From assembly GCA_035552595.1 (NCBI GenBank), contig DASZKZ010000019.1, forward strand, positions 1 to 22,355: a DNA stretch of 22,355 bases, read 5' to 3'. This stretch comes from Aeolococcus sp035552595. GTDB taxonomy: Bacteria; Chloroflexota; Dormibacteria; Aeolococcales; Aeolococcaceae. Under the pieces are notes generated by a model that was given only the letters and a program-made list of their open reading frames with translations, had not been told where the DNA came from and made no database searches. The translations under genes were made by a program, and so were the position numbers. Shown here one piece after another: positions 6,461 to 14,983 of this stretch. Numbering within the stretch: the first letter of the stretch is position 1; the number at the start of each line of letters is the position of its first letter.

Positions 6461-9400
6461 GTGGTCGACGTGGTCGAGGCAGAGAGCGTTCCGTTCGTCC
6501 ATCTGCACACCCACACGGAGTACTCGCTCCTCGACGGCGCGGCTCGCATCGCCGACCTGGTGGCCACCGCCAAGAGTCACGGACAGCCGGCGCTGGCGGT
6601 CACCGACCACGGCGCGCTCTACGGCGCCGTCAAGTTCTACACGGCGGCCAAGGCGGCGGGCGTCAAGCCGATCATCGGCTGCGAGATGTACATGGCGCCG
6701 CGGTCGCGCCACGACAAGGAGGGACGCACCGACCGTGATCCCAACCATCTCATCCTGCTGGCGCGCAACGAGACCGGCTACCGCAATCTCATCCAGCTGG
6801 TCAGCAAGTCACATCTCGAGGGCTACTACTACAAGCCGCGCATCGACAAGGAGCTCCTCGGGGAGCATGCCGACGGGCTGATCTGCCTGTCGGCGTGCAT
6901 CGGCGGGGAGCTGCCCCAGGCCATCCTCAGCGGTGACATGGACGGGGCCGAGAGCGTCGCGCGCCAGCATATGGAGATGTTCGGACGCGACGGCTATTTC
7001 CTGGAGATCATGGACCACGCCATCGCCGAGGAGGAGGCGATTCGCGGAGGTCTGCAGGAGATCGCCCGGCGCACCGGTCTGCCCCTGGTGGCCACCAACG
7101 ACGCCCATTACATCGGCGTCGACGATGCCGAGGCGCACGACATCCTGCTCTGCATCCAGACCCAGGCGCGCCGCGAGGACGAGAAGCGCTTCCGATTCGC
7201 GGGACCGCATTTCTCGGTCACCACCGGGGCAGAGATGCGCGACCGCTTCGCTGCCTACGGCGAGGCAGTGCGCAACACGCTGGCTGTGGCCGACCTCTGC
7301 ACCCTCGAGCTGAAGCTCGGCGGCAACCTGCTGCCGGCCTACTCGCCGATCCCGCCCGGACACACCGCGGAGACCCATCTGCGTGAGCTCTGTGACGCCG
7401 GCCTCCGCGAGCGCTACGGCGAGGACATCACCAGTGAGGCGCGCGAGCGCCTGGCCATGGAGCTCGGCGTCATCGAGACCACCGGCTTCGCGCCGTACTT
7501 TCTGATCGTCTGGGACCTCATCCGTGCGGCACGGTGCGACGGCGTGGTCGTCGGTCCGGGCCGGGGCAGCTCGGCGGGGTCGCTGGTCGCGTACGTGTTG
7601 CGCATCACCAACGTCTGCCCGCTCAAGTACGGGCTCATCTTCGAGCGCTTCCTCAACATCGAGCGCGTCCAGATGCCCGACATCGACATCGACTTCGACG
7701 ATCGCCGCCGCGACCGGGTCCTGCAGTACGTCCAGGGCAAGTACGGCGAGGACCGCGTGGCACAGATCATCACCTTCGGAACCATGGCCGCACGGGCGGC
7801 GATCCGCGACGTGGGCCGGGCGCTCAGCGTGCCGCTCCCCGATGTCGACCGCCTCGCCAAGCTCGTCCCCATGAGCGTGAAGATCACGCTCGACAAGGCG
7901 CTCGACGAGAGCAGGGAGCTGCGCGCGCTCTACGACAGCGAGGGCTGGGCGCGCCAGGTGATCGACAACGCACGCCGTCTCGAGGGCATCTGCCGCAACG
8001 CCTCGACGCACGCGGCGGGCGTGGTGATCGGCGCCGAGCCCCTGACCAACATCGTGCCCCTGCAGCGTTCGACGATGGGAGACCGCAGCACCGCGGTGAC
8101 CATGTTCGACATGGACGGGGTCTCGGCGGTGGGGCTCCTCAAGGTCGACTTCCTCGGGCTGACCAACCTCACGGTCATCGAGGAGGCGCTGCAGATGATC
8201 GAGGCCTCTACCGGGACCCGCATCGACATCGACCAGATCCCTCTCGACGACGCTCCCACATACGCGCTCCTGTCGAAGGCCGACACGCACGGCGTCTTCC
8301 AGCTGGAGGCGACCTTCGCCAAGCGGATCCTCATCGACATGCAGCCGCGCACGCTGGACGACGTCGCCCTGGCGGGTGCGCTGAACCGGCCGGGACCGAT
8401 CGAGGGTGGGGCCACCGCGCAGTACATCAAACGCAAGCGGGGCGAGCAGCCCGTCGAGTACCCCGTCGGGCTGGAGGAGCTGCTGCGGCCCGTCCTGGGG
8501 GAGACGCACGGAACCATCGTCTACCAGGACCAGGTCATGAAGATCGCCCAGGCCGTGGCCGGCTTCACGCTCGGCGAGGCCGACGTCCTTCGTGCGGCGA
8601 TGGGCAAGAAGGACAAGGCCAAGATGGCCAAGCAGCGGAAGAAGTTCCTCGCGGGTGCGGCCGCCAAAGGCGTGGCCGAGGAGCGCGCCATCGAGCTCTT
8701 CGACCTCATCGCGTTCTTCGCGGGCTACGGCTTCAATAAATCACACAGCGTCGCCTACGCGTTCATCTCCTACCAGACCGCGTATCTGAAGGCCAACCAT
8801 CCGATCGAGTTCATGGCGGCCCTGCTCAACAGCCGGGGCGGTGACTTCGACAAGCTCAAGCAGACCATCCTCGATGCCCATGCACACGGGCTGGTGGTGC
8901 ACAAGCCGGACATCAACCGCAGTGGCGCCGGCTTCACCGTTGGCGATCGCGCGACCGGCGAGATCCTCTTCGGGCTCCAGCACATCAAGAACGTCGGCAA
9001 CAGCGTCACCGAGGCCGTGATCGCCGCGCGCGACCAGGACGGGCCGTTCTCCAGCCTGGTCGATCTCTGCATGCGGGTGGAGAGCCGCGACCTCAACCGG
9101 CGCGTCCTGGAATCGCTGATCCAGTGCGGCGCTCTCGATCCCCTCGGTGACCGCCACGCTCTGCTCCGCCAGCTGGACTCGGTCATGGACCACGCCGCTG
9201 CGGTTCGACGCGAGCGCGACCTGGGCCAGACCTCGCTCTTCGGCGACGCCATCGACATCGTGGGCACCCTGATCCCCCGCGCCATGATCGCGGGCGGCGG
9301 CGGTGACCTCGAGCACGGCCATGGCGACGACTCCTGGCTGGCGTGGGAGCGCGACCTGCTCGGCATGTACCTCAGCGATCACCCTCTGCGGCGCATCGCG

Positions 9401-10060
9401 GGAGCGCTGCAGGAGAGGGTCGACACCTCCATCAACGAGCTGGGCGCGCACCTCGACGGCCTGATCGTGCAGGTGGGCGGCTGCATCCGGGATGTGCGCG
9501 CCTTCGTGCCCCGCAAGAGCACCACCGGGCAGCGCATGGCCTTTCTGCAGATCGAGGACCTCACCGGGGCATGCGAGGTGGTGGTCTTCAACCGCGTCTT
9601 CGAGGAGGTGGCGGAGCTGCTCCGCCCCGACGCCGTGGTGATCATCCGCGGCAAGGTGGAGATCGGGCGGGGAGCATCGAACGGCGTCGACGACGAGGAA
9701 CGCGAGAGCGAGCCCGCCAAGATCCGAGCCGACGCCATCTTCGCCATCGACGACCCGCGCCTCGTGGCCTGGCGGCGCAACAGCACGGTGCACTTCCGCC
9801 TCGCCCCCGACCAGCATCACCTGGTCGGGCCGCTGCACCAGGCGATCGCCGAGCACCGTGGTCCCGCCCCGGTGGTCATCCACGTGGAGAGCGCCGAGTC
9901 CATCGACGACATCGCTCTCGACGACGGCTTCACCGTGGAGCCGGGCCCCGGGCTGGAGCGCACCGTCGAGGCGCTGCTGGGCGGCGGCGCGTACCGCCTC
10001 GAGACGCGGCGCGAGCGCGCTCCCGAACGAGAGGTGTGGGGCGCAGGCAGGCGCGGCTGA
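6461..10060 (+). CDS. dnaE: DNA polymerase III subunit alpha
   Basis: From GTG 6461 the protein has 1199 residues, usual for bacterial DnaE. An N-terminal PHP domain (about 10-280) shows all nine probable metal ligands: H14, H16, D25, H50, E75, H96, C146, D214 and H216. This is consistent with an active PHP proofreading exonuclease rather than the degenerate version of Escherichia coli. The polymerase palm carries D407 and D409 in PDIDIDFDD and D563 in VDFLGL. The PGRGSSAGSLVAYVL finger/palm loop, the FNKSHSVAYAFISYQTAYLK segment and tandem helix-hairpin-helix region follow. An OB-fold lies at about 1003-1080 (GGCIRDVR...FLQIEDLTGACEVVVF), then a small C-terminal domain. It is the replicative polymerase catalytic subunit, transcribed alone from its own promoter. 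The frame stays open far upstream, but that region is not coding. Confidence 0.97.
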   Translation: MVDVVEAESVPFVHLHTHTEYSLLDGAARIADLVATAKSHGQPALAVTDHGALYGAVKFYTAAKAAGVKPIIGCEMYMAPRSRHDKEGRTDRDPNHLILLARNETGYRNLIQLVSKSHLEGYYYKPRIDKELLGEHADGLICLSACIGGELPQAILSGDMDGAESVARQHMEMFGRDGYFLEIMDHAIAEEEAIRGGLQEIARRTGLPLVATNDAHYIGVDDAEAHDILLCIQTQARREDEKRFRFAGPHFSVTTGAEMRDRFAAYGEAVRNTLAVADLCTLELKLGGNLLPAYSPIPPGHTAETHLRELCDAGLRERYGEDITSEARERLAMELGVIETTGFAPYFLIVWDLIRAARCDGVVVGPGRGSSAGSLVAYVLRITNVCPLKYGLIFERFLNIERVQMPDIDIDFDDRRRDRVLQYVQGKYGEDRVAQIITFGTMAARAAIRDVGRALSVPLPDVDRLAKLVPMSVKITLDKALDESRELRALYDSEGWARQVIDNARRLEGICRNASTHAAGVVIGAEPLTNIVPLQRSTMGDRSTAVTMFDMDGVSAVGLLKVDFLGLTNLTVIEEALQMIEASTGTRIDIDQIPLDDAPTYALLSKADTHGVFQLEATFAKRILIDMQPRTLDDVALAGALNRPGPIEGGATAQYIKRKRGEQPVEYPVGLEELLRPVLGETHGTIVYQDQVMKIAQAVAGFTLGEADVLRAAMGKKDKAKMAKQRKKFLAGAAAKGVAEERAIELFDLIAFFAGYGFNKSHSVAYAFISYQTAYLKANHPIEFMAALLNSRGGDFDKLKQTILDAHAHGLVVHKPDINRSGAGFTVGDRATGEILFGLQHIKNVGNSVTEAVIAARDQDGPFSSLVDLCMRVESRDLNRRVLESLIQCGALDPLGDRHALLRQLDSVMDHAAAVRRERDLGQTSLFGDAIDIVGTLIPRAMIAGGGGDLEHGHGDDSWLAWERDLLGMYLSDHPLRRIAGALQERVDTSINELGAHLDGLIVQVGGCIRDVRAFVPRKSTTGQRMAFLQIEDLTGACEVVVFNRVFEEVAELLRPDAVVIIRGKVEIGRGASNGVDDEERESEPAKIRADAIFAIDDPRLVAWRRNSTVHFRLAPDQHHLVGPLHQAIAEHRGPAPVVIHVESAESIDDIALDDGFTVEPGPGLERTVEALLGGGAYRLETRRERAPEREVWGAGRRG

Positions 10061-10110
10061 ATCCCGTCGCGACAGCGGCGCACGAGGCGCGCCGAGGGGG
10101 ACGGGGTGGA

Positions 10111-10137
10111 GCGTGGTCGGATGTACTCCGACCATGC
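10111..10137. terminator. Strong hairpin between convergent dnaE and yggT
   Basis: GCGTGGTCGGA (10111-10121) pairs with TCCGACCATGC (10127-10137) around the five-base loop TGTAC. The stem has eleven pairs with one G-T. It lies in the 152-base gap between two genes that end towards each other. No T-run follows on either strand, so it may act as a bidirectional hairpin terminator without a U-tract, or be a protein-binding palindrome. Confidence 0.55.
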
Positions 10138-10143
10138 GCGAGG

Positions 10144-10160
10144 CGGGGGATCTGCCCCCG
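10144..10160. terminator. Second short hairpin in the dnaE/yggT gap
   Basis: CGGGGG (10144-10149) pairs with CCCCCG (10155-10160) around ATCTG, six bases after the larger hairpin. It probably reinforces termination. The rest of the gap (10061-10110 and 10161-10212) shows nothing recognisable. Confidence 0.35.
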
Positions 10161-10212
10161 GCCCCTGTGAAAAGCCGCGAGGCGAATGCCGCGGCGGCGC
10201 GCCTGAGGTCTG

Positions 10213-10785
10213 CTAGTAAATCCCCGCCGCGTCGAAGAGGGCGCGCCCCACGAAGAAGAGCACCAGGAACACCAGGAACGCGATCGCCGCACCACCGTCG
10301 ATGGCGGCGCCACGTGGCACCACGGTCACGAACGGCCGCACCAGCGGGTCGGTGAAGCGCCGCACCATGAGCACGATCGGATGCCACGGATCGGCGTGGA
10401 AGAGCGAGAAGAGGAGACGGACGAAGAGCACGATGCAGAAGAAGACGACGATGCCCAGCGCGACCTGGCGGACCACGCTGAGGATGGCGTTGACCGGCGA
10501 GATCCCACATGAGAGCAGCAGGGTGTTGACCACCGACTGCAGCACGTAGAGCACCGCCAAGCAGAGCAGCGGCGAGAAGTCGATGCCGCCGAAGCTGGGG
10601 AGGACGCGCCGGAAGGGCCGGAGGATGGGATCCACGATGCGCCGCAGCCAGCGTGCGATCGGGTTCCAGGGGCTGATCGGCAGCCAGGAGAGCATGACTC
10701 GCGCGAACACCAGCAGCTCGAGGATGCTGAACGCCGCGGAGACGAGACCGGGCAGCGGACCTGGGTTGAGGGGATTGCAGATCAC
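10213..10785 (-). CDS. YggT-family membrane protein, two-repeat form
   Basis: A 190-residue integral membrane protein made of two tandem YggT units. Each has a hydrophobic helix, a turn with the DP-x-x-R-P-F motif (DPILRPF at 52-58 and DPLVRPF at 146-152) and a second hydrophobic helix. YggT proteins are small envelope proteins of poorly defined function, linked in different bacteria to cell division/septum factors or osmotic tolerance. The start is GTG 10785, which shares a GTGA with the stop of lgt; translation upstream of that point enters lgt. It is the last gene of the rsmC-like/lgt/yggT operon and ends at the convergent dnaE gap. Confidence 0.85.
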   Translation of the reverse strand: MICNPLNPGPLPGLVSAAFSILELLVFARVMLSWLPISPWNPIARWLRRIVDPILRPFRRVLPSFGGIDFSPLLCLAVLYVLQSVVNTLLLSCGISPVNAILSVVRQVALGIVVFFCIVLFVRLLFSLFHADPWHPIVLMVRRFTDPLVRPFVTVVPRGAAIDGGAAIAFLVFLVLFFVGRALFDAAGIY

Positions 10786-11642
10786 GTCGCCGCCGCCACC
10801 GTGTCGAGCCCCCGTCGCCACGCCAGGAAGACGAGCGGCGTGACCACCAGCAGGATGACCAGCGCCGTCCACTGCGCCTGGTGCAGGCCGAGCCCGATCA
10901 CCGGCTCACTGCTGCGGAGCTGGAAGAGGATGAGCTGGCTGATCGCATACAGAGGAAGGTAGGCGACGGCGAGGGCCCCGTTGCGCACGCCGCGGCGGCG
11001 CAGGGCGAACAGGATCACCCCGATGGCGATGGTGCCGAGGGCCTCGTAGGCCGCCGCCGGTTGGTAGTACCAGGGTCCTCCTGGATCGTTGACCAGGTGA
11101 AAACCCTGCTGGAGAACCGCGTGCGGGTTGGCATACCCCGTGGCCCACGGCAGGGTGCTTCGCGCCCCGAGGATGTCGCCGTTGATGATGTTGCCGATCC
11201 GCCCGATGGGCTGGCCGACCACCGCGAAGATCACCGCCGCATCCCACAGCAGCCAGGTGGAGATGCGATTCCGCCAGGCGAACACGGCGACAGTGGTCAG
11301 CCCTCCGATGATGGCGCCGAAGAAGGCCATGCCCCCTTCCCACACCGCGATGATTCGGATCGGATTGTGCAGGTAATCGCCGAGATTGGGCTGCTGCACC
11401 ACGTAGTAGAGGCGGGCGCCGAGCAGCCCGAAGATGATCGTCCAGATCAGGGCGCGCTCAGCCGTCGACCGGCTGATGCCACGTGCCTCGACATGGGGAA
11501 GAACCCCGTAGCGGAAGGCCACCAGGAAGGCGATCGCGTACATCACCCCGTACCAGTGCACGGAGAGGGCGCCGAGGTGAATCACCGGGTCGATGTCGAT
11601 GCGGATCACCGCGAGGGCGCCGTTGAGCGCAGGCATGACCAT
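10782..11642 (-). CDS. lgt: Prolipoprotein diacylglyceryl transferase
   Basis: A 286-residue polytopic membrane enzyme that moves diacylglyceryl from phosphatidylglycerol to the lipobox cysteine of prolipoproteins, the first step of bacterial lipoprotein maturation. Visible are the N-terminal SVHWYGVMYAIAFLVA helix, VWEGGMAFFGAIIGG, the signature GRIGNIINGDILG from residue 147 with the essential arginine at 148, and a C-terminal FQLRSSEPVIG segment with the second conserved arginine. The signature has Asp where Glu is commoner. The position of the E. coli histidine H103 is Phe here, as in other lineages. ATG 11642 directly follows the upstream gene's TGA; ATG 11636 is an alternative. Confidence 0.95.
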   Translation of the reverse strand: MVMPALNGALAVIRIDIDPVIHLGALSVHWYGVMYAIAFLVAFRYGVLPHVEARGISRSTAERALIWTIIFGLLGARLYYVVQQPNLGDYLHNPIRIIAVWEGGMAFFGAIIGGLTTVAVFAWRNRISTWLLWDAAVIFAVVGQPIGRIGNIINGDILGARSTLPWATGYANPHAVLQQGFHLVNDPGGPWYYQPAAAYEALGTIAIGVILFALRRRGVRNGALAVAYLPLYAISQLILFQLRSSEPVIGLGLHQAQWTALVILLVVTPLVFLAWRRGLDTVAAAT

Positions 11643-12257
11643 TCAGCGATCATCCCCCAGGGCAGGTCGCGCCTGCACGCGGAGGATGCGAAAGCCGTCG
11701 TGCGACGCCAGCCGCTGCACCGGGAAGCCCTGGCCGGCGAGCCATCGCGCCAGAGAGTCGGAGCCGAGATGGCGGTGCACCACGAGGTGGGCGGCCGCAT
11801 CGGGATGGAGCCGGTCCAGCCAGCCGGTCAGAAGCGGATGGAGCAGCGTCAATCCGATGCGCACGGGTGGATTGCTGTAGATGGCGTCGAAGCGCAGCGC
11901 GCCGGGCACGTCCTCCGGGCTGGCGGCGACGACGTTGGTGGCTCCCGCGGCAGCGGCGTTCCGTGATGTGAGGTCCAGGGCGCGACGGTTGATGTCCACC
12001 GCCCACACCCGCGTCCCGGGAGCGCGCAGAGCCAGCGCCACGGCGACGGGCCCGTAGCCGCTGCCCAGGTCGAGGATCTCGCCGGTCTGGGGGGGCGGTG
12101 GGGCACGGCGCAGCAGGAAGACGGTGCCGCTGTCGACCGTCCTGTATCCGAAGACCCCGGCGTCGCTCTGCAGCTCCACGCTCAGGCCGGGCAGCCTCAG
12201 CGTGACCCGGCGGGGCCAGGAGAGTGCCTGCGGCTGGCGATCGAAATAGTGCGGCAC
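11643..12257 (-). CDS. Class I SAM methyltransferase, RsmC-like (MTS domain)
   Basis: From GTG 12257 the protein has 204 residues and starts VPHYFDRQP, the N-terminus typical of short RsmC-like (PF05175) proteins. Longer in-frame starts (ATG 12335) add a poorly conserved arginine-rich stretch. The SAM site is LDLGSGYGP at 62-70 with the acidic VDIN at 87-90. SNPP at 128-131 is the N-P-P catalytic motif of enzymes methylating exocyclic amines of nucleobases. E. coli RsmC methylates G1207 of 16S rRNA; this single-domain form lacks its N-terminal pseudo-methyltransferase half, so the substrate is inferred. First gene of the operon with lgt and yggT, divergent from the sensor kinase. Confidence 0.8.
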   Translation of the reverse strand: MPHYFDRQPQALSWPRRVTLRLPGLSVELQSDAGVFGYRTVDSGTVFLLRRAPPPPQTGEILDLGSGYGPVAVALALRAPGTRVWAVDINRRALDLTSRNAAAAGATNVVAASPEDVPGALRFDAIYSNPPVRIGLTLLHPLLTGWLDRLHPDAAAHLVVHRHLGSDSLARWLAGQGFPVQRLASHDGFRILRVQARPALGDDR

Positions 12258-12311
12258 GCGGGTAATTCTCAGGCCGGCGGCGGATCTCCGCGCCTCGCAT
12301 GGTCCGGTGAA

Positions 12312-12328
12312 GGATCGGCGACGGATCG
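12312..12328. repeat. Direct repeat GGATCG x2 upstream of the hybrid kinase
   Basis: GGATCG occurs at 12312-12317 and 12323-12328, an 11-base period of about one helical turn. It lies just upstream of where a -35 would lie for the candidate -10 at 12352-12357. It could be a regulator-binding site in the 107-base divergent gap, but a chance repeat in GC-rich DNA is possible. Confidence 0.25.
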
Positions 12329-12351
12329 CGGGCACTCCGCCTGCCTGTTGT

Positions 12352-12357
12352 CATACT
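12352..12357 (+). promoter_or_regulatory. Candidate -10 for the hybrid kinase (leaderless geometry)
   Basis: CATACT, a near match to the TATACT seen before dnaE, ends seven bases before the GTG at 12365. That places the start site at or beside the start codon. No Shine-Dalgarno sequence precedes the GTG, so leaderless translation is inferred. Confidence 0.4.
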
Positions 12358-12364
12358 CGCGTTT

Positions 12365-14971
12365 GTGAGCCAGGCACTCGCGGCACTGCAATGGGCGGTG
12401 GCAGGGTCGTTGGTCCTGCTCGGCGCTCTGACCGTCCGCGACTGGCTCCGGCACAGGGACCGCAGCCGCGGGAGCCTGGCGCTGGCGGTGGGCCTGCTCG
12501 GCATCATCGGCCTCGCGGGGCGGCTCACCCAGCTGTCCGGCACCGCCCGCGTGGTGCTGACGGTGGTGAGCATCGCCCTGTTGATGGCGTCCGCCTACGC
12601 CTTTCTGCTCTTCCGGCACAGCCTGATCCCGGTCGGCAGGTGGAAGCTTTGGATCGCCTCCCTGGTGGTTGCCGGCATCACCGCGGCCGGCATCGCCGTC
12701 AACCTCGACAGCGCGGTGAGCAAGCCCACCGGACCGGCGCTGGCCGTCGACATCGCTCTGCTTCTCAGCTGGTGTCTGGTGGTGGGAGCGTCGATCCAAC
12801 GGCTCTGGCGGGTGTCGGGCAGCCTCCCCGCGGTGCAGCGCGCCAGGCTGCGCTCGCTGAACGCGGGCTTCGCCGGGCTCGTCATCGCCCTGCTCGCCAC
12901 CGCGGTCGCCGCCGTCGGTTCGCAGAACCTCAGTGCCGAAGTGGCCATCGAGTGCGTGGTGCTGCTCAGCATGCCCCTGCTGGCAGCGTCGCTGTCCCCC
13001 CCGGGATGGTTGCGACGGATCTGGCGCGAGCGCGAGGAGATCCAGCTGCGCCTGGCCATCAACAACCTGCTCCTGTACTCGCCCGATGAGGTGACCCTGG
13101 CCGAGCGCGCGCTGGAATGGGCCGCGCGCCTGCTCGGCGGCGGCGGCGCCCTGCTCGCTCTCGACGGCCGCATCCTGGCGGTGTCCGGGATCAGCGCCGC
13201 CGCCGGCGATGCCCTCCACGGCGAGCTCGAGGGCAGGCGCGACAAGGCGTCGCTCGCCTTCACCAGCTCGATGGGCGCGGCGGCGGTGGTGGCGCTGCAC
13301 ACCGAGGCGGGCAACGGCTATCTGGCCGTGCTCGGCGGTCCGTTCACACCCTTGTTCGGGGACGAGGAGCTGGCCCGCCTGCAGCAGTACGCGGTGTCGA
13401 TCACGGTGGCCATGGACCGCGTCCACCTCGTGGTCGGGGTGCGCCGCAACGCGGAGCTGCTCGACCTGGCGTACGACGCCGTGCTGAGCTGGGACTACGC
13501 AACCCGGAGCATCCAATACTGGAACAAGGGGGCCTCCGAGCTGTACGGGTACGGGACGGCCGAGGTCATGACCAGAGACCCCCAGGACCTGCTTCGGACC
13601 CGCGCCGCCATCGGCCTCGACGCCATCCTGGCCGCTCTGCTCGAGAACGACCACTGGGAGGGCGAGCTGGAGCAGAGCACCAAGGACGGCAGAAGCCTGC
13701 CCATCAGCGCCCGCTGGGCGATGCAGCGCGACGACGAGGGCGAGCCCCTGTCGGTTCTCGAGATCAACCGCGACATCAGCAGCGAGAAGCGGGCCGCCGA
13801 GGAGCTGCGCCGCGCCCGCGACGCGGCCGAGCAGGCCAGCAACGCCAAGAGCGAGTACCTCTCGCGGATGAGCCACGAGCTGCGCACCCCGCTGGCGGCG
13901 ATGCTGGGCTTCAGCGACCTGCTCGAGATGCGTGAGCCGCGCGATGACCAGCTGGCGGCCATCGAGGCCATCCAGCGCGCCGGCTCCCACCTCCTCAGCC
14001 TGGTCAACGATGTTCTCGACATCGCCCGCATCGAGGCCGGCCGGGAGTCACTGTCGCTCCAGCCTGTCGACGTTCGCGCCCTCCTCGAGGAGTGCGTCGG
14101 CCTGGTGTCGCAGACCGCCAACGAGCGCAGCGTCAGGATCAGCATGCGCCTCGACGGCACCGGTCAGATCCATGTCCGCGCCGACCGCCAGCGCCTCATC
14201 CAGGTGCTCCTCAACCTGCTCAGCAACGCCATCAAGTACGGCTCCGAGGGCGGTCACGTCGTCGTCGGCGCGGCGGTCAGAGGCGACGACGTTGAGATCG
14301 AGGTCACCGACGACGGCCCCGGCCTGAGCGAGGACGAGCTGGGGCGGCTGTTCCAGCCCTTCGAGCGCCTCGGGGCCGAACGCAGCCATGTCCAGGGGAC
14401 CGGCCTGGGCCTGGCCCTCTCCCGGCAGCTCGCCGTCGCCATGGGCGGGGCGGTGGAGGCGCGCAGCGTCGAGGGGAAGGGTGCGACGTTCACGGTGCGC
14501 CTCAGGCGGGCCACCGCCACAGAGTCGGCCTCGGTCATCCCGGCCCGGGGACCGCCAGTCCTGCGCGATGCCGGGGCACAGCACACCGTCCTCTACGTCG
14601 AGGACAACCTCGCCACCGTGGCGCTCGTCGAGTCCATCTTCGCCCTGCGGCCGAGCGTGCGGCTGATGACCGCCATGCAGGGCGGACTGGCGATCGAGCT
14701 GGCGCGCGAGCACCAGCCTGACCTGATCATCCTCGACCTTCACCTCCCCGACCTCAACGGCGACGAGGTCATGGCGCGCCTGCGCCAGGATGCGCGCAGC
14801 GCCGCCATCCCGGTGGTGATCTACAGCGCCGACGCCACCGAGCGCCAGCTCACCCGGCTGCGCGACGCCGGGGCGGTGGACTACCTCACCAAGCCGGCCA
14901 AGGTCTCGGACTTCCTGGAGATGGTCGACTCCGCCCTGGGGCGGCCGGTGGTGGTGCGCAGCCAGGCCTGA
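12365..14971 (+). CDS. Hybrid sensor histidine kinase (membrane - GAF - PAS - HisKA - HATPase - REC)
   Basis: An 868-residue membrane kinase. Residues 1-220 contain about seven hydrophobic helices forming an integral membrane sensor. A GAF-like domain (~230-365) follows, then a PAS domain (~370-490, with YWNKGASELYGYGTAE), and HisKA with phospho-acceptor H504 in MSHELRTPL. The ATPase core has N-box NLLSNAIKYG, G1 DDGPGLS and G2 GTGLGLALS. A C-terminal receiver has acidic residues in VLYVEDN, phospho-acceptor D791 in ILDLHLPDLNG and the lysine in YLTKPAK. All catalytic residues look intact, so autophosphorylation and internal phosphotransfer are expected. No DNA-binding regulator or HPt gene lies nearby, so the output partner is elsewhere. 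The signal is unknown. Its 3' end lies 12 bases from the convergent redox operon. Confidence 0.92.
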   Translation: MSQALAALQWAVAGSLVLLGALTVRDWLRHRDRSRGSLALAVGLLGIIGLAGRLTQLSGTARVVLTVVSIALLMASAYAFLLFRHSLIPVGRWKLWIASLVVAGITAAGIAVNLDSAVSKPTGPALAVDIALLLSWCLVVGASIQRLWRVSGSLPAVQRARLRSLNAGFAGLVIALLATAVAAVGSQNLSAEVAIECVVLLSMPLLAASLSPPGWLRRIWREREEIQLRLAINNLLLYSPDEVTLAERALEWAARLLGGGGALLALDGRILAVSGISAAAGDALHGELEGRRDKASLAFTSSMGAAAVVALHTEAGNGYLAVLGGPFTPLFGDEELARLQQYAVSITVAMDRVHLVVGVRRNAELLDLAYDAVLSWDYATRSIQYWNKGASELYGYGTAEVMTRDPQDLLRTRAAIGLDAILAALLENDHWEGELEQSTKDGRSLPISARWAMQRDDEGEPLSVLEINRDISSEKRAAEELRRARDAAEQASNAKSEYLSRMSHELRTPLAAMLGFSDLLEMREPRDDQLAAIEAIQRAGSHLLSLVNDVLDIARIEAGRESLSLQPVDVRALLEECVGLVSQTANERSVRISMRLDGTGQIHVRADRQRLIQVLLNLLSNAIKYGSEGGHVVVGAAVRGDDVEIEVTDDGPGLSEDELGRLFQPFERLGAERSHVQGTGLGLALSRQLAVAMGGAVEARSVEGKGATFTVRLRRATATESASVIPARGPPVLRDAGAQHTVLYVEDNLATVALVESIFALRPSVRLMTAMQGGLAIELAREHQPDLIILDLHLPDLNGDEVMARLRQDARSAAIPVVIYSADATERQLTRLRDAGAVDYLTKPAKVSDFLEMVDSALGRPVVVRSQA

Positions 14972-14983
14972 GCGCCGCACCGG

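Noticed and set aside
6809..8509. Long antisense open frame opposite dnaE
   Set aside because: Its translation is an Arg/Ala/Val/Asp-rich shadow of the DnaE codons without any recognisable motif, and it covers the conserved polymerase palm on the other strand.
11300..11340. Loss of the E. coli Lgt histidine (H103) as evidence for an inactive Lgt
   Set aside because: Many Lgt proteins in other phyla lack this histidine, and the essential arginine and signature motif are retained here.
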